NCBI GenBank assembly: GCA_019635775.1
Contig: JAHBYU010000010.1
Location: 1-64,000, forward strand
Origin: Rhizobiaceae bacterium
GTDB taxonomy: Bacteria; Pseudomonadota; Alphaproteobacteria; Rhizobiales; Rhizobiaceae
DNA: 64,000 bases
Reading direction: 5' to 3'
Position 1 is the first letter of the stretch; each line of letters starts with the position of its first letter. Of this stretch, positions 1-7,245 are shown piece by piece. The notes beneath the pieces were generated by a model that was given only the letters and a program-made list of their open reading frames with translations, ran no database searches and was not told the DNA's origin. Position numbers and translations under genes: made by a program.

Positions 1-169
1 GTTGCGGTAGGACAAGTTCGGCAAATCTGGAGAACATGTGCGTCGGGAATACGAGCGGCATCCGCTCTTGATTCCACACCGTCCACATCTCATTTGATGC
101 GACCTCAACCTCGAAGAACGGCAAGTGCTGGGCTGGCACGCGCGGCTTTGCTCTGCGAAATAATCTCAC
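1..169 (-). CDS. Unidentified protein, N-terminal part only
   Basis: A short open frame runs off the left edge of the window. It begins at a GTG at 167-169, four to five bases after a good ribosome binding site (GGAGG on the minus strand, about 174-178). The 56 visible residues start MRLFRRAKPR and include FFEVEVASNEMWTVWNQER. The composition looks like a real protein rather than a shadow, with Phe, Trp and acidic residues and no low complexity. I do not recognise the family. It follows a decayed gene pair on the same strand with a gap of about 47 bases, so it may be an independent gene of the island or a later part of the same remnant. The start is inferred only from the ribosome binding site. 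Confidence 0.35.
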   Translation of the reverse strand, partial: MRLFRRAKPRVPAQHLPFFEVEVASNEMWTVWNQERMPLVFPTHMFSRFAELVLPQ

Positions 170-215
170 CAAGCCCTCCGAGGTCGAGCGGTGCTAGTTT
201 GAGCTCGTGTTGACT

Positions 216-458
216 TTAATCAGGCTCGCGGCACTCCTCAAGCGCGCGCAGGCGGTCGAGGCGTACGGCGTAGAGGCGCTCGAAGATGTCACCTTCTTCC
301 CCATGCTGCGGGGCGTGACCGTGCTTCTCGACAAATCTCTGAATCTCGTCGAAGCCGGCGATGATGCGTTCCTCGCGCGCGGTGCGCCCGCCCCTTTTCT
401 CCGGCTGAGCAAACTCGTCGAGTTCGGACCGCAGTTCATCAAGGTCAAGGTCACTCAT
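216..458 (-). pseudogene. N-terminal remnant of a GIY-YIG nuclease-type protein
   Basis: An 80-codon frame starts at ATG 456-458, overlapping the end of the upstream frame (stop 451-453), as in a translationally coupled pair. The acidic start MSDLDLDELRSELDEF followed by FDEIQRFVEKHGHAPQHGE resembles, from memory, the N-terminus of GIY-YIG nuclease family proteins found beside helicases in proteobacteria. The frame is cut by TAA at 216-218, just after EECREPD. The same frame then continues past the stop with LAPLDLGGLGE, which fits the expected continuation, so I read this as a gene broken by a stop codon. No GIY-YIG catalytic domain is visible. The alternative is a genuine 80-residue protein. 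The family assignment is recollection, not alignment. Confidence 0.45.
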
Positions 459-783
459 AGCGGTCCTCGTCCTTGAAGCGCACAAAGGCGGCTGCGCCTT
501 CAGCCATCCGCCTCTCCCATGCGTCCGTCGAGCTAATCGACGGAAGCCGTCCCCGCTCTTTCTTAAATCTGACGGCTCGCACCGCCAGTTCCTTGGCTTC
601 CTCCGGTGTCAGACTGGTTCGCTTGGCGGCAATCGCCGCCGCCACCTGCTTCAAGCTCTCTTCGCTCATAGTTTTGGCGAGGATCGAATATGCGGGTACT
701 GCATGTCCGACGATTGACGGCAGCATGCCATACGTAGTTTTGGATGCAACTTCTGCCGCTAGGAGATTACCACCGCAACCCAT
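451..783 (-). pseudogene. Probable C-terminal remnant of a helicase-type partner gene
   Basis: The frame of 110 codons from 783 contains a plausible internal start at residue 39 (MSEESLKQVAAAIAAKR). Its tail reads TPEEAKELAVRAVRFKKERG and AWERRMAEGAAAFVRF before ending RYE. A tail of this type is what I remember at the C-terminus of DEAD/DEAH-like helicases that precede GIY-YIG proteins. The helicase core is absent, because the minus-strand frame is closed by a stop near 822. It overlaps the downstream remnant by eight bases, keeping the original coupling. It could also be a short stand-alone protein. It is either the stump of a deleted DNA-processing or defence pair, or two small hypothetical genes. 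Confidence 0.35.
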
Positions 784-930
784 CGGTACGCGACTTTGGC
801 GGACGTCAATTCGTGGCGCTTAGCACGCATGCGTCACTTCTATAGTACTCGGTTCCGGTGCTTCCTTCGAGGAAGAGCGAAGCCGGTTTACCGAGCCCTC
901 GACGCGCGGACAGGTACGACTGACAGCTGG

Positions 931-1668
931 CTAGCCATTGCGACGGCGTAGAACATTGAATCCAATTTCGGAGCCCCTATGGTAGTCCACGGCGAAAATT
1001 GCCCTTTCTCCGTTGGAGGAAATGCAAATCTCTTCGACCAAAAGCCACGGATCTAACTCAGTCAGATTAAAGCGCTGCGCATAGTTCTTGGGCAAGTTGG
1101 AAGCGCTGATCCGTGCGAGTGAGCTTTCTATGGTGTTGCCGTGATACTCCAACTGTTTTGTTAGGGAACCGCTCCAATCCCTATAGGCTACGGGGCCGGG
1201 CAGCATTTCGCGAGGCACCGTGTCTATGCCAAACACAAGCGGCTCATCATCGCCGCAGCGCAGGCGGACGATACGCAAGACGGGAGCGCCGGGTGCCAGA
1301 TGCAAGGCGCGAGCCTCAGTATCGGAAGCTTCGCCTTCCACTATTTCAAGTACCAGATTGGTAACCTTGTACCCAAGGTTCTCAAGCATTTCGGTGATGC
1401 TCTCGTACTTAGTAACGGGGCGCTCAACCCGAAGGCCGCCAATTGCAGAGAGAAAGCGGCCCTTGCCCTGCACTGCCCGCACGATACCTTCATTTTCCAA
1501 AAGTTTGAGTGCTTCGCGAATGTTGGAGCGGGACACTCCAATTGTTTCCGCAAGTTTCTGTTCGGTAGGCAACTGGTCGCCGGGCACCAGGCCGTCGAGC
1601 ATGCGCAGAATCTCGTCACGCAGTCGTTCTGCCGTGCTTTCCTTGCCGTTTCCTGCCCTAATGTTCAT
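931..1668 (-). CDS. GntR/HutC-family transcriptional regulator with UTRA domain
   Basis: DNA-binding regulator of about 245 residues, probably controlling the sugar cluster it closes. The N-terminal winged helix-turn-helix (about residues 10-75) contains PTEQKLAETIGVSRSNIREA and ENEGIVRAVQGKGRF, typical of GntR proteins. The rest (about 85-235) is a UTRA effector domain, which in FrlR, NagR and HutC binds sugar phosphates or related metabolites. I chose ATG 1668 because GGA lies nine bases upstream. ATG 1677 and TTG 1701 are in-frame alternatives. It is the last gene of a five-gene minus-strand run, after the YjbQ gene and a strong nested palindrome. The candidate operator is the TTGTYCGACAA-type box in the 5113-5373 divergent promoter region. 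FrlR-like is inference from context. Confidence 0.88.
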   Translation of the reverse strand: MNIRAGNGKESTAERLRDEILRMLDGLVPGDQLPTEQKLAETIGVSRSNIREALKLLENEGIVRAVQGKGRFLSAIGGLRVERPVTKYESITEMLENLGYKVTNLVLEIVEGEASDTEARALHLAPGAPVLRIVRLRCGDDEPLVFGIDTVPREMLPGPVAYRDWSGSLTKQLEYHGNTIESSLARISASNLPKNYAQRFNLTELDPWLLVEEICISSNGERAIFAVDYHRGSEIGFNVLRRRNG

Positions 1669-1701
1669 GTCACTCATTCCGAAAGTATCACGCCGATTCA
1701 A

Positions 1702-1738
1702 CCATGCGGCGGATTATTCGAACGAATACGCCGCATGG
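1702..1738. repeat. Nested perfect palindrome between yjbQ-like and gntR genes
   Basis: CCATGCGGCG (1702-1711) is matched by CGCCGCATGG (1729-1738), and inside it TATTCG (1715-1720) is matched by CGAATA (1723-1728). Only a three-base bulge (1712-1714) breaks a 16-pair stem. There is no T run, so it is not a classical terminator. It could be a mRNA hairpin separating the regulator from the upstream catabolic genes, or an operator for autoregulation. Confidence 0.6.
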
Positions 1739-1762
1739 CGCGCTACTTCCAGTCCTGTGTGC

Positions 1763-2194
1763 TTACACGCCCAGTACGTGTATGATGTATTCGCGATGAA
1801 GTGGGCCGTCGAACTCCGCAAAATAGATCGTTTGGCGCGCGCCCATAACCAGAGTGCCGTTTTCGACCGGGAAGGCCACTTGCATGCCGGTCAACAGGCT
1901 GCGCTGATGCGAGCAAGAATTAACGGCCATCTGTCCGTCGCTTGGCAGGAAGCGCTGATGGCGATAGTCGCCAAATTCCGACGCAGTCCTTTCGAGCATC
2001 GAAAGCAGATCAGCTTCCACGTCTGGCAAGCCTTCGTTCACGGTAATGCCGCTTGTCGTGTGCATGGTGGTGACATAGACGATACCGTTGCTGACGCCGC
2101 TCTCTGCCGCCGCTTCCTTGACGATTGAAGTGATATTGATCAGCTCGACATCCTGCGTGGTGTCGATGGAAAAGCGTTTCACAACGGACTTCAT
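1763..2194 (-). CDS. YjbQ/UPF0047 family protein
   Basis: Small cytoplasmic protein of 143 residues, the usual length of the YjbQ (UPF0047) family. Conserved stretches are TTMHTTSGITVNEG (about residues 43-56) and NSCSHQRSLLTG with the family His. The C-terminus has the hydrophobic beta-strand pattern ending QTIYFAEFDGP. Some members have been described as secondary thiamine-phosphate synthases, but the physiological role is generally unclear. Its ATG overlaps the stop of the upstream amidohydrolase gene (ATGA, 2191-2194), showing tight coupling. Presence inside a sugar-catabolic operon is unusual and suggests a role in handling a phosphorylated or reactive intermediate, which is inference only. 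Confidence 0.85.
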   Translation of the reverse strand: MKSVVKRFSIDTTQDVELINITSIVKEAAAESGVSNGIVYVTTMHTTSGITVNEGLPDVEADLLSMLERTASEFGDYRHQRFLPSDGQMAVNSCSHQRSLLTGMQVAFPVENGTLVMGARQTIYFAEFDGPLHREYIIHVLGV

Positions 2195-3051
2195 GCGTTT
2201 GGTGTCCTGTTCAAAAGGGACTCGGCATTTGTGCTAAAGATCATCTTTTCGGTGAGCGGGCGGAGACCTAGCATGCGGACGGCGCGTGCGACGCGCTTTG
2301 GATCGACACGTGGATAGTCCGAGGCAAAGACGATTCTTTCGCGCAGGCTCGCTTCGATGACGTCAAGTCCGTATTCCTTGGTAAAGACCGAGGCGACCGA
2401 GGATTCGGGACGGCCTGAAAACAGGATTGCCGTGTCGAGAAAGACGTTTTGATATTTGATGGCCAGAGCGAGTGATTCCATCGTGAACGGCCAGCCGCAA
2501 TGAGCGATGACGATACGCAGATTGGGAAAGGTTGCAGCTACGCATTCGAGGTCGAGCGGCCGGGCATCTGCAATACGAGCGCGAGGTGCCCAGTTTAGGC
2601 CCATCTGGAAAGTGATTGGGATGCCCAGCTTTGCAGCTTTCTCATAAACAGGGAATGCCAAGCGATCATCGCTGACGCGGAAGCGTTGCAATGCGGGATC
2701 TAGATTCAAGCCACGGAGTTTCAGGTTCTCGATGGCATGTTCAAGCTTTGCCGGCGCGCTCGAATCGCTCGGATCCACGGAGGCAAAGCCGAGAAGCCGA
2801 TCACTTTTTTCGACCAGTTTGGCGAGCGTTTCGTTCGGAACAATTGCGGCACCGTGTGCGGTGGTGCAGTCGAGGGTTGAAAGCACAGTAATATCTACGC
2901 CGGCGACATCAAGTTGCCTGATCAGCGTGGAAAGCGGTTGCGCCGAACAATAGAAGCCGAAGATGTCACGCACCGGCGCGTGCAACTGCGGCGATTCATC
3001 GTAGAGTTCTTGAACCTGGACCGGGTAGGTCCGAAAATCAATGACAGCCAA
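2191..3051 (-). CDS. Amidohydrolase (TIM-barrel) family protein lacking the HxH motif
   Basis: Protein of 286 residues related to amidohydrolase family 2 (TIM-barrel metal-dependent hydrolases and decarboxylases). It shows the late barrel strands: IVIAHCGWPF with the conserved His, and IVFASDYPRVDP with the conserved Asp. The N-terminal strand reads AVIDFRTYP where active members have an HxH metal pair, so one metal site is probably missing. The start is TTG at 3049-3051, chosen because AGGAGG sits exactly five bases upstream on the minus strand. It overlaps the yjbQ-like gene by four bases and follows the PfkB gene by 32 bases. The substrate is unknown. It could hydrolyse a lactone, amide or ring, or be a repurposed binding protein. 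Confidence 0.82.
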   Translation of the reverse strand: MAVIDFRTYPVQVQELYDESPQLHAPVRDIFGFYCSAQPLSTLIRQLDVAGVDITVLSTLDCTTAHGAAIVPNETLAKLVEKSDRLLGFASVDPSDSSAPAKLEHAIENLKLRGLNLDPALQRFRVSDDRLAFPVYEKAAKLGIPITFQMGLNWAPRARIADARPLDLECVAATFPNLRIVIAHCGWPFTMESLALAIKYQNVFLDTAILFSGRPESSVASVFTKEYGLDVIEASLRERIVFASDYPRVDPKRVARAVRMLGLRPLTEKMIFSTNAESLLNRTPNA

Positions 3052-3083
3052 ATGGGCCTCCTGCTAACATTCAAATGTTCTCA

Positions 3084-4031
3084 CTAAGTCGGTGTGATAT
3101 CGGTGAGGCTAGGAAAACGGTCGTCGTGGCGGCCGACGTAATATTCCGCAGAGCGTGCCGCGAACTGCATGGCGGATGAAAAGTCGATCCCCCGCGCTAG
3201 TGCGGACACCAGAGCGGCGTCGTAGACATCTCCTGCCCCGACGGCGTTTGCATTTGGGACGTGGCGGGCATCCGAAGTGAAGGTTTGCCCTCCTCGGCGT
3301 GCGATTGCGCCCTTGCTCCCCCGCTTAATAATAGTGGTGCCCACGCCTGCGGCTGAGAAGAAATCAAGTGATTTTTCGATGTCCGTGAGACCGGTGATCG
3401 CCTGCGCCTCATCTTCATTGGGAAGGAACAGATCGACATGGGTAAGCAAGTCGATGAGTTCTTTGCAGGTTGACTGTGACCAACCCGTGGAATCCCAGCC
3501 GGGATCAAAAACCGTAACAATACCGTGTTGTCTCGCCTTCAGAAGACATGCTTTGGCGTCGTTGAAAGTCAATCCAGGTGTGTTGAATAGGCCGACGACC
3601 GCAAAGAATCTCGATCCCTCAACAAGTGGCCAACTGGATTCTATGTGTTGAAGGGAAAAATGTGCTGATGCACCCGCTTCTGATACGAAGCATCGTTCGC
3701 CATCTTCACGAATGATAGCAATGGTCAGTCCCGTAGCGACGTCCGGAATGGTCGAAATCCCGCTACAATCGATGTTGCTATCTCTGAGCTTGTCGCAGAT
3801 GGTTTGCCCATCTAAATCGTCGCCAACGGCACCTATGATCGAAACACTCATGCCCAAATTCGAAGAAGCCATGCCCATATATCCAGCCTGACCGGCTGCG
3901 ACGGAGCGACGGTTGGTCCCAAACTGCTCTTCGCCCCATCCGGGAAGGCACGGCACACCCGATATCATTAGGTCGATGTTCAAATTGCCTGCAATGCAAA
4001 GGGTTAGTGCATCTTTGTTGAGTGTTTGCAT
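3084..4031 (-). CDS. PfkB-family sugar kinase, FrlD-like
   Basis: Ribokinase/PfkB-fold kinase of about 315 residues. It would phosphorylate a sugar or sugar adduct with ATP in the cytoplasm. N-terminal AGNLNIDLMISGVP, the GQAGYMGMASSNLG region and IIGAVGDDLDGQ are family features. The C-terminal anion-hole signature is NAVGAGDVYDAAL, carrying the catalytic Asp. The chosen ATG (4029-4031) gives the usual short lead before the first strand. An ATG at 4091 would add 20 residues and lies eight bases from the upstream gene. Sitting directly after a FrlB-like SIS protein, it matches the kinase plus deglycase pairing of fructoselysine systems (FrlD then FrlB chemistry). Substrate specificity is not readable from sequence. 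Confidence 0.85.
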   Translation of the reverse strand: MQTLNKDALTLCIAGNLNIDLMISGVPCLPGWGEEQFGTNRRSVAAGQAGYMGMASSNLGMSVSIIGAVGDDLDGQTICDKLRDSNIDCSGISTIPDVATGLTIAIIREDGERCFVSEAGASAHFSLQHIESSWPLVEGSRFFAVVGLFNTPGLTFNDAKACLLKARQHGIVTVFDPGWDSTGWSQSTCKELIDLLTHVDLFLPNEDEAQAITGLTDIEKSLDFFSAAGVGTTIIKRGSKGAIARRGGQTFTSDARHVPNANAVGAGDVYDAALVSALARGIDFSSAMQFAARSAEYYVGRHDDRFPSLTDITPT

Positions 4032-4098
4032 TGTTTTACAGCTATCCTGCCGCGCCGGGTTGTCGGGGAGGCCGATTCCCCCCTTGCCCATCCAAAAT

Positions 4099-5112
4099 TC
4101 AAAAATTGCCCTTCTTGTAGTAGCGACGCGTAGTTAGATCGTGATTGCGCGCGCGTTCCAGATGCGTGCTGAGACGTTCGAGAGCAGCTGCAAAGACGAT
4201 CGGGCTGACCAGTGCGCGAACATCGTCGGAGAGTCCCGGAAGCTTAAATTCGCGAGAGTCGAAAACGCGCACCTTGCTCGAAACAGTAGTGGCGAACTTT
4301 TCGACGCGCTCGGCAAGCGGCCGGGTGGCATCTTCACCCTTGAATATCCAAACGCTGGTATTTGTCTCAAGCAACTCAAGCGTTCCGTGGAAAAAGTCGG
4401 ATGCATGAACCGGGCGTGTCCAGATCCACTGCATTTCTTCAAGGATGCACATTGCGTAGTACCAAGCCTCATACCAGGTGCCGCCGTGACCGGTGATGAT
4501 GTGATGCTGCTCATCCTTGATTTCATCGGCGAAAGTTAACGCGCGAGCCTCGAACTGCTCTTTGACGCCGACTAGAAGTTCCGGAAGTTCCTGAAGTTCG
4601 GAGATCACACGGCTATACTGCGGAAAACTGGTTGTTCTACGTAGAATGGAGAGCGCGATGAAAAGTGTCTGGAGATAGAAATTCTCGCTGGATGTCGGAT
4701 CCGCGCAGGGATTGTGGAAGGTGATATCGGCCAGTTCCGACAAGGGAACATCTTTAGCCCCGGTCAAGGTCAGAATGCGCGCACCCTTTGCTTTGGCAAA
4801 GTTAAGGGCGGTGATGGCCTCCTTTGTCGTACCCGAGACAGATGTGAACACGACCAATGTGCCTGGGCCGACGTTTACGTTGTCAGTGAGCACAGCTTCT
4901 GCGCCCATATCGACATAGACGGGGAAGGAGGAAGCCGTCTGGAGAAGACGCGCAGCCGGCATGTTGAGAAAGGCGACACCTCCCACACCCCAGAACGCAA
5001 TATTGCGCATCCCATTGTCGAGTTCCCGACCAATAGCTTCGTCTATGGATGCGGCAAGCTGAGCCGCCCCATTTTCTATAGAGAGGTATTGGGTTCGATC
5101 GAATTTGAGCAT
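4099..5112 (-). CDS. SIS-domain sugar isomerase/deglycase, FrlB-like
   Basis: Protein of 337 residues with two SIS (phosphosugar-binding) halves. The first holds GVGGVAFLNMPAARLL and the phosphate-loop sequence VFTSVSGTTKE (about residues 86-96). The C-terminal tail has HDLTTRRYYKKG, resembling the end of FrlB-type fructosamine-6-phosphate deglycases, which split Amadori sugar-amine phosphates into glucose 6-phosphate and the amine. It is the first gene of the minus-strand operon. Its ATG (5110-5112) has GGTGA seven bases upstream. A TATATT -10 candidate lies at 5170-5175, and two candidate operators (5144-5154 and 5124-5134) lie between promoter and start. A glucosamine-type deaminase or isomerase role remains possible. 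Confidence 0.8.
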   Translation of the reverse strand: MLKFDRTQYLSIENGAAQLAASIDEAIGRELDNGMRNIAFWGVGGVAFLNMPAARLLQTASSFPVYVDMGAEAVLTDNVNVGPGTLVVFTSVSGTTKEAITALNFAKAKGARILTLTGAKDVPLSELADITFHNPCADPTSSENFYLQTLFIALSILRRTTSFPQYSRVISELQELPELLVGVKEQFEARALTFADEIKDEQHHIITGHGGTWYEAWYYAMCILEEMQWIWTRPVHASDFFHGTLELLETNTSVWIFKGEDATRPLAERVEKFATTVSSKVRVFDSREFKLPGLSDDVRALVSPIVFAAALERLSTHLERARNHDLTTRRYYKKGNF

Positions 5113-5123
5113 CTTGTCACCGC

Positions 5124-5134
5124 TTGTTCGATAT
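5124..5134. promoter_or_regulatory. Weak copy of candidate GntR operator box
   Basis: TTGTTCGATAT matches the neighbouring palindrome TTGTCCGACAA at eight of eleven positions and lies exactly 20 bases from it, about two helical turns. It falls between the candidate promoter and the start codon of the SIS gene. Confidence 0.35.
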
Positions 5135-5143
5135 GTGGATCAC

Positions 5144-5154
5144 TTGTCCGACAA
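5144..5154. promoter_or_regulatory. Candidate GntR operator TTGTCCGACAA
   Basis: Perfect 5+1+5 inverted repeat (TTGTC-C-GACAA) in the divergent promoter region. A minus-strand -10 candidate (TATATT, 5170-5175) with a poor -35 (5192-5197, 16-base spacer) lies just upstream of it, so a bound repressor here would block the SIS-kinase operon. A related box lies at 5233-5243. Confidence 0.5.
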
Positions 5155-5217
5155 CTAGCTCAACTCGGAAATATATACAATACCGGAAGATTACAAATTT
5201 TTCCTCTGCGATCCCTA

Positions 5218-5247
5218 TTGACAGCATTTTCATTGTCGAACAACAAT
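5218..5247 (+). promoter_or_regulatory. Candidate promoter with operator for the ABC importer
   Basis: TTGACA at 5218-5223 is a consensus -35. A weak -10 candidate (AACAAT, 5242-5247) follows after 18 bases. The spacer contains TTGTCGAACAA (5233-5243), a 4+3+4 inverted repeat that shares its outer bases with the 5144-5154 box. A repressor binding here would occlude the promoter, which fits coordinated control of both divergent operons by the GntR protein. Confidence 0.45.
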
Positions 5248-5397
5248 ACGAGTGATCAACAAAGGATACGTGATGTCCAACACCTGTGCACTGCGACACC
5301 GTCTATCGTCGATCAAGCGGCGCGCAGAATGCGGGCTCATGCCATCCCGACGCTATTCTAAGGCGATCAGTCTTTGACAACGGACAGGAACGAACTG

Positions 5398-6180
5398 ATG
5401 CAGGAACCTATGCCTTTGCTTGAAGCAAAAGGGTTGGTTAAGTCATTCGGCAAGGTTCAGGCTCTGCGGGGCGCAGATTTCAGCGTCTATGCGGGGGAAA
5501 TCGTAGCGCTGGTCGGCGACAATGGGGCTGGCAAGAGCACATTGGTAAAAACATTGTCCGGCGTATTTGCGCCGGACGCGGGTTCAATTCTCGTTGACGG
5601 GGTTGAAGTCCGTGATTTTCATGCCGTCAGCGCAAGGCAGCTCGGAATCGAGACAGTATATCAGGACCTTGCTCTGGCACCGACGCTGGACCCGGTGGCA
5701 AATCTCTTCCTTGGAAGAGAATTGCTGCGTGGAGGCATTCTTGGTCGTTTTGGCTTTCTCGACAAGCGCAGCATGCGCGCACATGCAGAGACCAAATTCA
5801 CCGAACTAGGCGTTCGCATTCAGGATTTAGGCTCGCCGATCAGCACGATGTCGGGTGGGCAGCGCCAAGGTGTTGCGGTCAGCCGTGCTGCTGCCTGGGC
5901 TAGCAAGATAATCTTCCTCGATGAGCCGACTGCGGCGCTTGGTGTGGTGCAGACCAGAAGCGTTTTGGATCTGATCAGAAAGGTCCGCGACACGGGGGTT
6001 GGCGTCGTCCTCATCAGCCACAGCATGCCTGATGTGATGACCGTGTCCGATCGTATCGAGGTGATGCGGCTCGGAAGGCGAGTTGCCCGTATGGCGACGA
6101 GAAACGTCAAGGCTGAGGAAGTGGTGGCCGCTATGACCGGTGCTACGCCAACGACAGGCGGTACAAATGACGAAATCTAA
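5398..6180 (+). CDS. Sugar ABC transporter ATPase, single-domain RbsA/FrcA type
   Basis: Cytoplasmic ATPase of 260 residues that energises import through the downstream permease. Walker A GDNGAGKST is at residues 40-48, the signature is MSGGQRQGVAVSRA, Walker B is IIFLDEPTAALG, and the switch His is in LISHSMPDV. It has only one nucleotide-binding domain, like FrcA of rhizobial fructose importers, not the duplicated RbsA form. ATG 5398 was chosen because AGGA lies eight bases upstream. An in-frame TTG at 5374 would add eight residues. The end overlaps the start of the permease gene. It is the first gene of the divergent plus-strand operon and is probably repressed through the box at 5233-5243. 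Confidence 0.92.
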   Translation: MQEPMPLLEAKGLVKSFGKVQALRGADFSVYAGEIVALVGDNGAGKSTLVKTLSGVFAPDAGSILVDGVEVRDFHAVSARQLGIETVYQDLALAPTLDPVANLFLGRELLRGGILGRFGFLDKRSMRAHAETKFTELGVRIQDLGSPISTMSGGQRQGVAVSRAAAWASKIIFLDEPTAALGVVQTRSVLDLIRKVRDTGVGVVLISHSMPDVMTVSDRIEVMRLGRRVARMATRNVKAEEVVAAMTGATPTTGGTNDEI

Positions 6181-7189
6181 CATGACAAACCGCAGGGCGT
6201 CAGCCGAGACGGAGGGCGCTCCGGCGCAGGCGTCGTTCGGAGCACGCATGCTTGGCGGCCAGATCACATGGATCGCCCTTATCCTCATTATAATGATGGG
6301 GGCGTTCACATTGCTCGCAAGTGGTGCTTTTGCCTCGGTCGCCAATGTGCGCAACATCGCTACCGATGCTTGCATCCTGATGGTCATGGCATTGGGCCAG
6401 TTGTTCGTAATTATCACTGGCGGGATCGACCTCTCTGTCGGCGCCATTCTGGTTTTTTCCGGCGTGATGGGGTGCCTAGTTATGAATGCCGTGGGTGGGC
6501 CTTTGGGCATTGCCAGCGGGATTGGTGTCAGCATCCTAAGCGGCTGTGCGTGGGGCGCAATCAATGGACTTCTGGTAACCAAGGCAAGGATATCGCCCTT
6601 GATCGCGACGCTCGGGACCTTCGGCATGGCGATGGGCCTCGCATTGGTCATCGCCAACGGAATAGATCTGATGGCACCGCTTCCGTTGGTCCGCTCGCTC
6701 GGAGTGGGGCGTGCGTTCGGTATAATTCCCTGGCTCGTTCTGGTTGCAGGCATTGCTGCGGTCGTTATGGCAGTGGTGCTAAATCAGACCCGCTTCGGGC
6801 GTCACACATTTGCAATAGGTGCAAGCGCAACGGCAGCGGAGCGTGCCGGCATTCCTGTCACCGTGCACCTCGTCAGGGTTTACATGATTGCGGGCGGACT
6901 GGCAGGCCTTGCTTCGGTCATGTCGTTGGCACGTTTCGGAACGACCACGATCAGCGGCCATCTTGAAGACAATCTGAAGGTCATCACCGCAGTCGTTCTC
7001 GGCGGCGCAAGCCTGCTCGGCGGTATAGGGACCGTAACCGGCACCGTGATCGGGACTTTGATACCCGTAGTACTGCTCAACGGTTTTGTCATCACCGGCA
7101 TACAGGCCTTCTGGCAGCAGTTCGCCATCGGTCTGGTTCTGGTTGTCGCCGTTTATCTCGACAGCCGCAAACGCGCCACGACGGGCTGA
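6167..7189 (+). CDS. Sugar ABC transporter permease, RbsC/FrcC type
   Basis: Inner-membrane permease of 340 residues with eight or more hydrophobic segments. Family features include LFVIITGGIDLSVGAILVFSG, the KARISPLIATLGTFG segment and the C-terminal LGGASLLGGIGTVTGTVIG repeat typical of branched and ribose-type permeases. The start at ATG 6167 has AGGCGG five bases upstream and overlaps the ATPase gene. ATG 6182 is an alternative that would lie just past the ATPase stop. With the ATPase and binding protein it makes a complete importer for a pentose, hexose or sugar adduct. Substrate identity is inferred only from the divergent frl-like genes. Confidence 0.92.
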   Translation: MTKSNMTNRRASAETEGAPAQASFGARMLGGQITWIALILIIMMGAFTLLASGAFASVANVRNIATDACILMVMALGQLFVIITGGIDLSVGAILVFSGVMGCLVMNAVGGPLGIASGIGVSILSGCAWGAINGLLVTKARISPLIATLGTFGMAMGLALVIANGIDLMAPLPLVRSLGVGRAFGIIPWLVLVAGIAAVVMAVVLNQTRFGRHTFAIGASATAAERAGIPVTVHLVRVYMIAGGLAGLASVMSLARFGTTTISGHLEDNLKVITAVVLGGASLLGGIGTVTGTVIGTLIPVVLLNGFVITGIQAFWQQFAIGLVLVVAVYLDSRKRATTG

Positions 7190-7245
7190 CCGGGGGTGTG
7201 CTTTCAATTGAAGTAAGTTGACCAACTAAAAACAGAGGGAAGGCC

